In this document: in pieces, positions 1 through 6,848 of the stretch
Position numbering within the stretch: the first letter of the stretch is position 1
Layout: each line of letters starts with the position of its first letter
Assembly (NCBI GenBank): GCA_038231615.1
Contig: JBBRLA010000142.1
Location: forward strand, 1 to 14,505
Length of the DNA stretch: 14,505 nt
Direction of reading: 5' to 3'
Source of the DNA: JBBRLA01 sp038231615
GTDB lineage: Bacteria > Myxococcota_A > Polyangia > Palsa-1104 > JAEUJZ01
Made by a program: the position numbers and the translations under genes
The notes under the pieces: generated by a model
Told to the model about the DNA's origin: nothing
Database searches by the model: none
The model's input: the letters and a program-made list of their open reading frames with translations, nothing else

Positions 1-26
1 AAGCCTGGGGACGTGTTAACCAAGCG

Positions 27-146
27 TCACTTCTTCTTCGAGAAGGGTCGGACAAGTAGCGCGAGCTTCTCGATCAGCTCCATGGGGGTGAAGATCAGAA
101 ACTGGTCCCATCCGACCAGCATCGACCTTCGCAGGGCTGGTGTGTC
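27..146 (-). pseudogene. C-terminal remnant of a transposase-like gene (IS91/Y2 type)
   Basis: Reading the minus strand, an open stretch of about 40 codons ends at a TGA at 29-27 with a basic tail (FSKKK). It contains the string FTPMELIEKLALLV. This resembles the conserved segment seen late in putative Y2-type (IS91-like) transposases, where a 'THL-F-P-E-hydrophobic-EKLAALVP' stretch precedes 'YHGVLAP'. The downstream YHGVLAP part is absent and the upstream part is not recognisable, so this would be a broken scrap. No start codon can be chosen. It overlaps the promoter region of the Uma2 gene that begins at 185. The assignment rests on a short motif recalled from the family and is tentative. 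Confidence 0.35.
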
Positions 147-148
147 AA

Positions 149-177
149 TTGCGCCCGCCATGGACGGGGGGTAGACT
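149..177 (+). promoter_or_regulatory. Candidate sigma-70 promoter of the first Uma2 gene
   Basis: TTGCGC (149-154), a 17-bp spacer and TAGACT (172-177) form a moderate -35/-10 pair. The ATG at 185 lies 7 nt beyond the -10 box and there is no Shine-Dalgarno sequence between them, so the transcript would be leaderless. Predicted by eye. Confidence 0.4.
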
Positions 178-184
178 CTGCGCC

Positions 185-844
185 ATGGCGCTTGCCCTTG
201 CCCCTATCGAGTGGACCGAAGAAGAATACTTGGAGTTGGAGGATGCCAGCGAGACCAAGCACGAGTTCTTGGACGGCCACGTGTCTGCCCTGCCCGCCGG
301 AGAGCAGCTCCCGCACAACGCGGTCTGCGGCGCGATGATCGGCATCCTGGCCGACCTCTTGCGCGACCAGCGGACCCGCGCCATGGCTGGAGCGACTGAG
401 GCCCACAACACGACGAGCTTCAACACGGGCGGAGCCTTGCGCCGCCTCATCCGGCGCGGCCCCTGCCGCGGCTTCACCTCTGATCAGCGAATCCATGTGC
501 CCCGGCCGAAAAAATATTACACATATCCCGATGGGGGCGTGGTCTGCGGCAAGTCGCAGTTTCATCCAAAGGGCGGCAAGCAGATGGTGCTCATGAACCC
601 ATCGCTGCTCTTTGAAGTCCTCTCTCCCCGGACGGAGAAGCACGACCGCACGACGAAGCTGATGCTCTACCGCCAGATCGAGAGCCTGCAGGATGTGCTG
701 CTCGTCGACCCCAAGACCAAGACCGTTGAACACCACCACCGGGGGCCGCGGGGATGGAAGGTTCCGGTGAAAAAGCACAGGGGGGCCATCAAGGTGCTGG
801 GCGGGGAGATCCAGGTCACGGAACTGTTTGAGGGGCTGGAGTAG
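185..844 (+). CDS. Uma2-family (DUF820) putative restriction-endonuclease-like protein
   Basis: This 219-residue protein has the Uma2/DUF820 signature of a PD-(D/E)XK-fold nuclease. YTYPDGGVVCG (Asp116) is followed by LLFEVLSPRTEKHDRTTK (Glu144, Lys158), then the family's 'DVLLVDP' strand. The family fold resembles restriction endonucleases, but its biological role is poorly defined; many copies occur in cyanobacteria, myxobacteria and planctomycetes. The start at 185 (MALALAP) is preferred over the in-frame codon at 140 because the family usually begins shortly before the 'T-EEYLELE' segment and a -10-like hexamer lies just upstream. Residues about 61-82 look like an insertion relative to the usual family spacing. 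The protein ends in a basic C-terminus, and a degraded second copy of that C-terminus follows immediately. Confidence 0.85.
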   Translation: MALALAPIEWTEEEYLELEDASETKHEFLDGHVSALPAGEQLPHNAVCGAMIGILADLLRDQRTRAMAGATEAHNTTSFNTGGALRRLIRRGPCRGFTSDQRIHVPRPKKYYTYPDGGVVCGKSQFHPKGGKQMVLMNPSLLFEVLSPRTEKHDRTTKLMLYRQIESLQDVLLVDPKTKTVEHHHRGPRGWKVPVKKHRGAIKVLGGEIQVTELFEGLE

Positions 845-1051
845 AGAGGTGGAGCTGCTGCTCCGAGAGCTTTTCGGCGCCTGCTGATTGCGCAGCCCGA
901 GCAGCTGAGGGTCGAGCACCACCACCGGAGCGCCCGCGGCTGGCGGCGCACGGTGCGCCACCGCGGCGCGATCCCGATTCTGGGGGGAGTCATTCGGCTG
1001 GAGGACCTTTACCGCGGGGTCGGCCGCGACGGGGCTGTCCGCCTGGGCTGA
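845..1051 (+). pseudogene. C-terminal remnant of a second Uma2-family gene
   Basis: Directly after the stop of the upstream Uma2 gene the same frame stays open to a TGA at 1049-1051. From 881 it encodes LLIAQPEQLRVEHHHRSARG and continues with a tail parallel to the C-terminus of the upstream protein (LLVDPKTKTVEHHHRGPRGW, then HRGAI and LGG in both). The second VEHHHR codons begin at 911 and the first at 725, an offset of 186 bp. Nothing upstream of 881 corresponds to the catalytic core in this frame; another frame shows LLLRELFGA, so a frameshift is possible. It is best read as a leftover of a tandem Uma2 duplication. It has no start codon or nuclease residues and is unlikely to be functional. 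Confidence 0.7.
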
Positions 1052-1068
1052 GCCGGCGGCTCCCGGAC

Positions 1069-1310
1069 GTGCTTCACTGGGACCCGGCGAACATCTCCCA
1101 GATTGTGAATCTCACAGACCTGGGGGCGATGCTTGTCCTCGATGTGCTGCTGCTTAACGAGGACCGCCATGGTGGCAACATCCTCCTGCAACCAGACCCC
1201 GCGAGCCGGCAGCCGAACGAGTACTGGAGACTCTGCTTTTGCGATGCCGGGATGCCGACGGACTCCTTGGCCGCTATCTTGAACAACGAGGAGCATGCTG
1301 ATCGCCATGC
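1069..1310 (+). pseudogene. Fragment of a HipA-like kinase (C-lobe, catalytic loop)
   Basis: The frame starting at the GTG at 1069 encodes LVLDVLLLNEDRHGGNILL and, 19 residues later, LCFCDAGMP. The N-x-D-R-H-x-x-N catalytic loop followed by an Asp-containing metal-binding segment is typical of HipA-like serine/threonine kinases. The N-terminal, ATP-binding half is missing: upstream lies only the Uma2 remnant. After about 1310 the frame stays open to 1590 but becomes Arg/Pro-rich and looks like a shadow of the overlapping frame. In many genomes a HipA-like kinase of this type overlaps a small DUF3037-like gene, which matches the ORF that begins near 1295-1307. Likely a truncated, inactive fragment. 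Confidence 0.6.
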
Positions 1311-1981
1311 CAACGGCCTATCGTGTCATCCAGTTCATGCCCAACCCAGCGCGCCCGCTGCGCATCCCCTTTGGGGCGTTGGTCCAGGGCACAGGAGGAA
1401 TCGAAGTGGTCACGACCAACCCCCTGCCCGGCCTGGAGATCGTGGGGCGCAAGGAGTCGTCTGTGGTCCTTCAGATGATTGTCGAGCGGTTCTACTTGGC
1501 CAAGGCCGGCCTACTGGATGCCTTGCATCGCCGAATTCTCGACGGTACACCGACGGAAGGAATGCAGATGCTATATGTAGGTCAAGGTGAGCTATGCACG
1601 ATATGTACTACGCCCCTAACGTCCCGCAAACCAGACTCAGCATTGCTGCACAGCTCCGTATGGTACAGGAGTAAAACATCCCGGATGTCACCTCTTGGTT
1701 GCGTGGGCGACCGCGCTTCGCCTTGCCGGGCTGGCGTGGTCATGTCTGGGTATGTTGGCGCTCTACTTCTGGATCTTGATCAGCAGGCCAAGGAGCGACA
1801 GGTGGCGCACCTTCTCCGACGGCATCGTGACTATGAGCGATCCGCGGCCCGTCTCTGCGGGCTAGTTCTTCTTTTTCTTCGTGGCGCCAACAAGGGAGCT
1901 GGTTACTTGCCGTTCGTGAAGCCAATACCATATCATATGGTCAAGAAAAAAGTGCTTGTAGAACTGGAGACGATGAGATGA
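1307..1981 (+). CDS. Hypothetical protein, HipA-linked (DUF3037-like N-terminus)
   Basis: The first ~65 residues (AYRVIQFMPNPARPLRIPFG, then ALVQ and IEVVTTNPLPGLEIVG) look like a conserved fold resembling the DUF3037-type proteins encoded next to HipA-like kinases. The start could be 1295 or 1307. GAGGAG at 1288-1293 is too close to 1295 and a little far from 1307; the conserved part favours 1307. After about residue 90 the sequence turns Ser/Cys/Arg-rich, the local GC falls and no family is recognised, so the C-terminal part may be a read-through of decayed DNA. The stop overlaps the ATG of the next Uma2 gene (ATGA, 1978-1981), an argument for the frame being used. Function unknown. Confidence 0.4.
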   Translation: MPTAYRVIQFMPNPARPLRIPFGALVQGTGGIEVVTTNPLPGLEIVGRKESSVVLQMIVERFYLAKAGLLDALHRRILDGTPTEGMQMLYVGQGELCTICTTPLTSRKPDSALLHSSVWYRSKTSRMSPLGCVGDRASPCRAGVVMSGYVGALLLDLDQQAKERQVAHLLRRHRDYERSAARLCGLVLLFLRGANKGAGYLPFVKPIPYHMVKKKVLVELETMR

Positions 1982-2661
1982 GCGGACCGGCACAACAGCG
2001 ATGGCGGACCAGTTCCGGGCCCGGCAGCGATGAAGCGGCCCCCTTCACCCCAGAAGTGCAGCAAAAGCTCGTGGAGTGGCTCTCGCACCCGGATCCGCAC
2101 ATAGAGCTGCTCGGCGGCGAGCTGCGCCCTAGGGCCATGGCCAGGGCATCGCACGGCGCCGCGCAGGGGATCATCTTCGGCCAGCTCATGAAGCTGCACG
2201 GTCCGGGTGGGACCTGGGGTGATGGACAGGAACCGCCGGGGGAGCGCTGGTGGCTATCCCAGGACCCGGACCTGTATATCGGCGGAGAGTGCATGCGCCC
2301 CGACGTGGCCGGCTGGCGCCTGGACCGCCATCCCCGCTTCCCCGAAGTGGTCAACGTTGGTGAGTACCTGGGCGTCTACGTCACCCCCCCCGACTGGGTG
2401 TGTGAGGTGCTGTCCAAGTCCACCGCGGCCCGGGACCTGGGCATCAAGTGGCAGGCGTACCAGCGGGCCGGCGTCGAGTGGTATTGGCTGGTGGACCTCC
2501 AAAACGAGACCCTGATGGTGTTCCACCGGAGCGAGCGCTACTACGAGGCCGTCCAGATCTCCGCTCCTGCTGCTGCGCCGCACCACCTGCCGCCCTTCGA
2601 GCAGCTGGACTTCGTGCTTTCTCCGCTCTTCGTATTCAAGGCGCGGGCGCAACAGCCGTGA
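1978..2661 (+). CDS. Uma2-family (DUF820) putative restriction-endonuclease-like protein
   Basis: This 227-residue protein shows all Uma2 landmarks in order: an N-terminal 'IELLGGELR' strand (residues 42-50), CMRPDVAGWR with Asp109, DWVCEVLSKSTAARDLGIKW with Glu143 and Lys157, and AYQRAGVEWYWLVD (160-173). These are the expected PD-(D/E)XK active-site positions, so the gene looks intact. It differs clearly from the Uma2 protein at 185-844 and is not a recent duplicate. The ATG overlaps the upstream stop as ATGA and a GGAG precedes it, so translational coupling to the preceding ORF is likely. It converges with the PilZ gene on the other strand. The role of the family is unsettled (a defence-like or mobile nuclease is proposed by fold only). 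Confidence 0.88.
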   Translation: MSGPAQQRWRTSSGPGSDEAAPFTPEVQQKLVEWLSHPDPHIELLGGELRPRAMARASHGAAQGIIFGQLMKLHGPGGTWGDGQEPPGERWWLSQDPDLYIGGECMRPDVAGWRLDRHPRFPEVVNVGEYLGVYVTPPDWVCEVLSKSTAARDLGIKWQAYQRAGVEWYWLVDLQNETLMVFHRSERYYEAVQISAPAAAPHHLPPFEQLDFVLSPLFVFKARAQQP

Positions 2662-2691
2662 GCGCGGGGCGAGGACAGGCCAAGGATGCCG

Positions 2692-2739
2692 ACTTAGGAC
2701 ACTTCGGCAACTTAGGACACTTCGTTTCGTCGAGTGTCC
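2692..2739. repeat. Tandem 15-bp repeat with adjacent inverted repeat, between convergent genes
   Basis: ACTTAGGACACTTCG occurs at 2692-2706 and again at 2710-2724 (18-bp period). GGACACT (2715-2721) is then matched by AGTGTCC (2733-2739) as a 7-bp stem with an 11-nt loop. It lies between two convergent genes, so the hairpin could end transcription, although there is no T-run. Closely spaced direct repeats like these also occur at the ends of IS21-type elements, so it may be a leftover insertion-sequence end. Confidence 0.6.
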
Positions 2740-2767
2740 GCTTCAGGATGTCCTCGCCCGGCGTTCC

Positions 2768-3733
2768 TCAAGCGGGACGACACCCATCGAGCAGCGGGGC
2801 CAGAAGGCGCGACGCCTCCCTGCCGGTAAGCGGCAACGGGATGCGCAGCGGTTTCAACAGTTCCGCCAACTCGGTATCCTCGGGATAGTAGATGTGCGCC
2901 GCGGTCAGCTCGGCGATGTGTCTGGCCGCGCGGACGATGTTCGACTGGCTGCTCTGCCACAGTTCGGCCACTGCTTCATTTTCCATCTGCGACCGGGTCC
3001 CGGGTCCATGCTCCGCTTCCGCCTTCGCCCCGGTGCCATCCGGATCAAAGGGGGAGCGCTGCGTGGGGAATGCCGGTGCGGCCTGTGTCGGCTCGCCGAA
3101 GGGCCCGGAATCGCCTGCCTCGCCTGCGAGAAGATCGATGGCGCTGCTAGCATCCGTGGAAAGCTCATGCGGCGCCGAGACCAGCATGTCATCAGGCAGC
3201 GGCAGCGGCAGCGGCAGCGGCCCGGAGAACGACGTCTCCACCCGCTCCGGCAGGAGGGCCTGTTCCGCCCCGAGTTCGACGGCGCCGGAAGTGCTGCTCT
3301 CGGACTCCGCCGAGTCCTTGGGCCCCGCGTCGCCGGGACTATCGCCACGATCGCCCTGGCTCGGGCGCTCCACCCGCTCCTGAAGGTTCTCCCGCTTCCA
3401 GCCCAGCGCCCGGTCCACCAGGGCCCGGCTCTCGCTATCCAGCCGGGTGAAGCGGACGCCCATGCCGTGCACCTTCTTGGGCTGGGCCGGATCGAAGGCT
3501 TTGACCCAGATCACCTGCCCCTCGCCGCGGATGACCGGGACCGAAGTGGCCAGTTGGAACTCGAAGCGCACCAGGGTACCCACCGCCTTGGGGGTGCGCG
3601 TGGCGATGAAGATCCCCCCCCGGGAAATGTTCACCGAATACTTCTGGATGAACGTATCCACGTCGGGATATTTGAGCTTGATCCGCATCGCGGCGGGGAC
3701 GCGATCGCCGACCCGGGTGTCCTGACCTGCCAC
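2768..3733 (-). CDS. PilZ domain protein (myxobacterial TIGR02266-type)
   Basis: A cytoplasmic PilZ protein of 321 residues if the GTG at 3733 is used. The PilZ domain fills roughly residues 1-115. RVGDR (7-11) fits the RxxxR motif and NISRGG (35-40) fits the (D/N)xSxxG motif, the two c-di-GMP-binding elements. KYPDVDTFIQKY followed by ISRGGIFI is characteristic of the paralogous PilZ set known from Myxococcus. A Ser/Glu/Pro-rich linker follows with a Leu-Pro repeat (four perfect GGCAGC units on the plus strand, 3195-3218). A helical C-terminal segment of about 75 residues (AVAELWQSSQSNIVRAARHI) is not assigned. The longer TTG start at 3769 is disfavoured because its TTGACA looks like a -35 box. 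It is divergent from the glycosyltransferase operon. Probably a c-di-GMP effector; the target is unknown. Confidence 0.88.
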   Translation of the reverse strand: MAGQDTRVGDRVPAAMRIKLKYPDVDTFIQKYSVNISRGGIFIATRTPKAVGTLVRFEFQLATSVPVIRGEGQVIWVKAFDPAQPKKVHGMGVRFTRLDSESRALVDRALGWKRENLQERVERPSQGDRGDSPGDAGPKDSAESESSTSGAVELGAEQALLPERVETSFSGPLPLPLPLPDDMLVSAPHELSTDASSAIDLLAGEAGDSGPFGEPTQAAPAFPTQRSPFDPDGTGAKAEAEHGPGTRSQMENEAVAELWQSSQSNIVRAARHIAELTAAHIYYPEDTELAELLKPLRIPLPLTGREASRLLAPLLDGCRPA

Positions 3734-3739
3734 GGTCCA

Positions 3740-3769
3740 AGTATCTGGGCTGCACGGAGCCCGTGTCAA
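3740..3769 (-). promoter_or_regulatory. Candidate sigma-70 promoter of the PilZ gene
   Basis: On the minus strand TTGACA (3769-3764) is followed by 18 bp and GATACT (3745-3740). Six nt later comes the GTG at 3733, where transcription would be expected to begin. This explains the lack of a Shine-Dalgarno sequence and argues for a leaderless GTG start. Confidence 0.5.
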
Positions 3770-3830
3770 TCACCCTTTCAACCGGCGGGCTCTTTCGGCG
3801 GCCCGGCCTGGCGATCGGAACGTCCGCCGC

Positions 3831-3859
3831 TTGACCCGGTGGGACGCGCCATCTATATA
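3831..3859 (+). promoter_or_regulatory. Sigma-70 promoter of the glycosyltransferase pair
   Basis: TTGACC (3831-3836), exactly 17 bp, then TATATA (3854-3859): a near-consensus pair. The predicted transcription start (about 3866) leaves only some 6-7 nt before the ATG at 3873, and no Shine-Dalgarno sequence is present. Confidence 0.6.
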
Positions 3860-3872
3860 CAGTGTCACGTTG

Positions 3873-5504
3873 ATGAAGACGTCGGCAAGAGCACCCACGG
3901 CGCTGCGCTGTGCCATCCCGGGGGTCTTTCTGGCCCTTCTGGCCCTCCTGCCGTTTTACCACAAGGCCTACACGATCGACGACTCGACCTTCATCCTGGC
4001 CGCCAGGCACGCCCTGCACGATCCGCTGCACCCCACCGCCTTCGACATGCCCTCGGGCGGCACCATCATCCGAGTGTCGAAGCTGATGGTCAACGGGCCG
4101 GTGATGTCCTATCTGCTCGTCCCTTCGGCGCTGCTCGGGGGGGCCGAGTGGGCGGCCCACGCCGTCCAGTTCGCCCTCTTCGCCCTGGCCGTTTTCGGCA
4201 CCTGCCTGCTGGCGCTGCGCCTGGGCATGAAGCCGTGGCAGGCGCGCTGGGCGGGGATTTTGGTGACCGCCACCCCGGCGGCGCTGGCCATGGCGAGCAC
4301 GGCGATGGCGGATACCCCGGCGCTGGCCTTCGGCGTGCTGGGTATGGAGCGGGTGTTTGCCTGGAAACAGGAGCGGCGCCCCCTTGCCGGGGTGCTGGCG
4401 GCGGTGCTGCTGGCGCTGGCCGCCCTGTCCCGCCCCCACCTGGGGATGCTCATCGCCATCGGCGGCCTGGCCCTTTTAGCGCAAGACCAGCGCCCGGGCT
4501 GGCGCGGCTGGCTGGCCCAGCCATGGGATCGATTCCTTCCCATCGTCGGCGCGCTCGGGCTGATGCTGCTGGTCATCCGGGTCACCAGCGACCCGATGGC
4601 CCATCAGCGCACCATCCTGGATGCCACCCGCGACGTCAGCAACGACCGCATGTCGCGGCGCAACGGGGTGGCCTTCTTCGGCCACTTCGTCTTCACCCTG
4701 CCGCTGGCGCTGCCCTGGCTCGTGCTTCACGGAAGGCGCCTGCTTTCCGGGCCGCTTCTGGGGACCGGGGTCGCCGTGATGGGCGCGGTCATGCTCACCT
4801 CAGACAGGCCGCCGGTGATCCTGTGGATGGCGCCGGTCGCCGGCCTGGGCCTGGCGGTGGTGGCGGATGTGCTTTTCCGGTCGATCCAGAGCTGGCGGCA
4901 GAGGGACCCGGTGCCGCTGCTTCTGTGCGGCTGGCTCCTCATCAGCCTGCCGGTGGTATTCTATGTCCACCTGCCGGCCAAGTACGTCGGCGCCTCGGCA
5001 CCGGCGGTGGCCCTGCTGGTGGTCCGCGAGCTGGACCGGCTGACGCCGTTTCGGGGGCGGGCCCTTGGCGGGTGCATCGCGGCCCTGGGACTGGGTCTGG
5101 GCATGCTCATCATGAAAGCGGACGCGCACATGGTCAACTACACCCGCGCCGCGGTAAAGGAGCTGATCGTCCCGCAGATCGCCGCGGGCAAGCGAGTGTG
5201 GTTCGACGGCGGCTGGGGGTTCCGCTGGTACGCGCTGAAAGCCGGCGCCATTCCCCTGGCGACCGGGCAGCCGCTGCCGCTGTCCGGCGACATGCTGGTC
5301 TCGGCCCGGCAAGACGCCGGCCCGATGTATCTGGTCCCCAATCGGCAGTTGGTGCGCCTGCTGACCGATTCCACCCCGGGGGGCCGCGTCATGAGCCAGG
5401 CGGCTGGTGCCGGCTTTTACTCCAACGGCCCCGGGTTTGGCTACCTGCCCTGGGCGTGGGGCCGCGACCCCATCGAGTCGATTGCGCTCTGGGAGGTCCG
5501 CTAG
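3873..5504 (+). CDS. Polytopic membrane glycosyltransferase (ArnT/PMT-like, GT39/GT83 type)
   Basis: This 543-residue protein is mostly hydrophobic, with around ten transmembrane segments separated by short Arg-rich loops. TM1 (about residues 14-30) is followed by an outward loop, YTIDDSTFILAARHALHDP, in the position where this superfamily keeps its acidic catalytic residues (Asp36/Asp37). The C-terminal ~130 residues (after IMKADAHMVNY) form a soluble, probably periplasmic domain. Such enzymes transfer sugars from polyprenyl-phosphate carriers to lipid or protein acceptors outside the membrane; the substrate cannot be told here. The ATG at 3873 is chosen over the TTG at 3831 because that TTG belongs to the predicted -35 box. 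The GT4 gene follows after 8 bp, so the two probably act in one envelope-glycan pathway. Confidence 0.82.
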   Translation: MKTSARAPTALRCAIPGVFLALLALLPFYHKAYTIDDSTFILAARHALHDPLHPTAFDMPSGGTIIRVSKLMVNGPVMSYLLVPSALLGGAEWAAHAVQFALFALAVFGTCLLALRLGMKPWQARWAGILVTATPAALAMASTAMADTPALAFGVLGMERVFAWKQERRPLAGVLAAVLLALAALSRPHLGMLIAIGGLALLAQDQRPGWRGWLAQPWDRFLPIVGALGLMLLVIRVTSDPMAHQRTILDATRDVSNDRMSRRNGVAFFGHFVFTLPLALPWLVLHGRRLLSGPLLGTGVAVMGAVMLTSDRPPVILWMAPVAGLGLAVVADVLFRSIQSWRQRDPVPLLLCGWLLISLPVVFYVHLPAKYVGASAPAVALLVVRELDRLTPFRGRALGGCIAALGLGLGMLIMKADAHMVNYTRAAVKELIVPQIAAGKRVWFDGGWGFRWYALKAGAIPLATGQPLPLSGDMLVSARQDAGPMYLVPNRQLVRLLTDSTPGGRVMSQAAGAGFYSNGPGFGYLPWAWGRDPIESIALWEVR

Positions 5505-5512
5505 GCCACGTC

Positions 5513-6721
5513 ATGCGCGTCGCCATGTTCAGCAACCTCTTCGCGCCCATCGTCGGTGGATCCGCGACCCAGATCCAGGGGCTCTGCCTGGCGTTGAGCC
5601 GGCAGGGCCACCATGCCCTGGTGGTGACCTCGCGCATCGATCCCGCCTGGCCGGAGGAAGAGCTGATCGACGGGTATCGCGTGGTCCGCGTGCCCGCCCT
5701 GCGGCTGCCCCAGGTGGCCCTGTCGCTGCACCACCCTTTTTTGAACGCCACCTTGAGCCCCGGGAACCTCCAGCGGGCGGTGCGCCTTTTGCGCGATTTC
5801 CGCGCCGATGTGGTCCACGTGCACAACCACATGCTGGACATGGCCTTTTTGGGCATTGCCGCGGCACGCCGGCTGGACCTTCCGGTGGTCCTGACGGTAC
5901 ACACGCCGATCCGCCACACCAACCGGACCTACGACCGGGTGCTCACCACCCTCGATCGCCATCTGCTGGGACCGGGTGTTGTGCGACGGGCGGCGGGGGT
6001 GGTGTGCCCGGACGCCGAGGTGGCCCGCTACGTCCGCGACACCTTCGGCGAGGTGCCGGCCCACATCATTCCCTACGGCATCGACGATCTTTCGCAAAGT
6101 TCGCCTGCAGAGGTGGCCGCGGTGCGGACAACGCATGGCCTTTCCGAGGGGGACGACGTCATCCTTTCCCTGGGCCACTGCCACGATCTGCGCGACCGTC
6201 GGGAGTTGATCGCCGCCATGCCGGGCATCCTCTCGCAGCGCCCGCGGGCCCGGCTGCTGATCATCGGTGACATGATGACCAAGCGCCCGCTGCGGCAGTG
6301 TGCCGAGCTGGGCCTGGGGAAAAGCGTCTTGTTCACCGGGTCCGTGTCGCGAGTCGCCCTGCCCAGCTACCTGGCGCTCGGACAGGTCGAGTCCCACTGG
6401 TTGACCAACCAGGCGCCGGAGCGACAATCCCTGGGCGTCGCCTCCCTGGAGGCCATGCTGGCCGGCAAGGTGGTCATCGCGGCGGCCAGCGCCGCGGCGT
6501 ATGGGGAAGGCATCCTCCAGTACGGCACGCACTTCCTCTTCGTCCAGCCGGGTCGTCCCGACAGCCTGGCGGAGCTGATCCTCTCGATGTGGGACGATAC
6601 CAACCGGGCCCAGAAGATCGGGCGCAGCGCGCGGCAGGTCATGTTGCGGCACTTCGCCTGGTCCGAGGTCTGCGAGAGGACCGTGGCGCTTTATGAGCAG
6701 GTGCGTCAAGGCCAAGGCTAA
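5513..6721 (+). CDS. Glycosyltransferase family 4 (GT-B fold)
   Basis: This 402-residue cytoplasmic GT-B enzyme probably transfers a sugar from a nucleotide-sugar donor. The N-terminal domain opens with MRVAMFSNLFAPIVGGSATQ (the Gly-Gly loop at 15-16) and contains DVVHVHNHMLD and VVLTVHTP, standard GT4 acceptor-domain strands. The donor domain has VILSLGHCHDLRDRRELI (where many relatives read 'VGRL---KG'), LLIIGD, VLFTGSVSR and SLGVASLEAMLAG. The usual EX7E motif is altered: the first Glu is replaced by Gln305 (the second is Glu313), with a Glu two residues earlier. The gene starts 8 bp after the membrane glycosyltransferase, so the two form an operon. A GGGAGG lies about 16 nt upstream of the ATG, and translational coupling is likely. 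Confidence 0.9.
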   Translation: MRVAMFSNLFAPIVGGSATQIQGLCLALSRQGHHALVVTSRIDPAWPEEELIDGYRVVRVPALRLPQVALSLHHPFLNATLSPGNLQRAVRLLRDFRADVVHVHNHMLDMAFLGIAAARRLDLPVVLTVHTPIRHTNRTYDRVLTTLDRHLLGPGVVRRAAGVVCPDAEVARYVRDTFGEVPAHIIPYGIDDLSQSSPAEVAAVRTTHGLSEGDDVILSLGHCHDLRDRRELIAAMPGILSQRPRARLLIIGDMMTKRPLRQCAELGLGKSVLFTGSVSRVALPSYLALGQVESHWLTNQAPERQSLGVASLEAMLAGKVVIAAASAAAYGEGILQYGTHFLFVQPGRPDSLAELILSMWDDTNRAQKIGRSARQVMLRHFAWSEVCERTVALYEQVRQGQG

Positions 6722-6722
6722 G

Positions 6723-6758
6723 GGACGAAGGGATGAACGTCATGGACGGATTTCGTCC
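6723..6758 (+). terminator. Possible hairpin terminator after the GT4 gene
   Basis: GGACGAA (6723-6729) pairs with TTCGTCC (6752-6758), and alternatively GGACG (6744-6748) with CGTCC (6754-6758) around a GATTT loop. It lies between the GT4 stop and the next promoter. There is no real T-run after the stem, so this is a weak call; it could instead be a regulatory dyad. Confidence 0.25.
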
Positions 6759-6787
6759 TTGGTTGTCGACCCAGGTTCCGCTACAAT
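6759..6787 (+). promoter_or_regulatory. Candidate sigma-70 promoter of the cupredoxin gene
   Basis: TTGGTT (6759-6764), 17 bp, TACAAT (6782-6787). The -10 box is good and the -35 box weak. The predicted leader is about 55 nt and ends in a clear Shine-Dalgarno sequence. Confidence 0.45.
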
Positions 6788-6848
6788 CCTCGCGTCTTAT
6801 CGAACATACTTCCCCTACAACTTGAGACTTGAGATCCGAGAGGTTCAG

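Noticed and set aside
95..961. A 288-codon minus-strand open frame
   Set aside because: It lies opposite the Uma2 gene and its remnant, has no recognisable motif and shows shadow-frame composition.
1860..1935. Minus-strand tail ending GATKKKKN as the end of a gene
   Set aside because: Only a short Lys-rich string before a stop, with no family match upstream.
3734..3769. TTG at 3769 as the PilZ start codon
   Set aside because: The TTGACA forms a good -35 box with GATACT 18 bp downstream, and the family-like sequence begins after the GTG at 3733. The GAAAGGGTGA upstream of the TTG leaves some doubt.
2894..6721. A 1275-codon open frame on the plus strand
   Set aside because: It runs antisense through the PilZ gene and out of frame through the membrane glycosyltransferase gene. 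Only its last 402 codons, from 5513, match a protein family (GT4). The rest is low-complexity Arg/Gly/Pro translation typical of GC-rich shadow frames.
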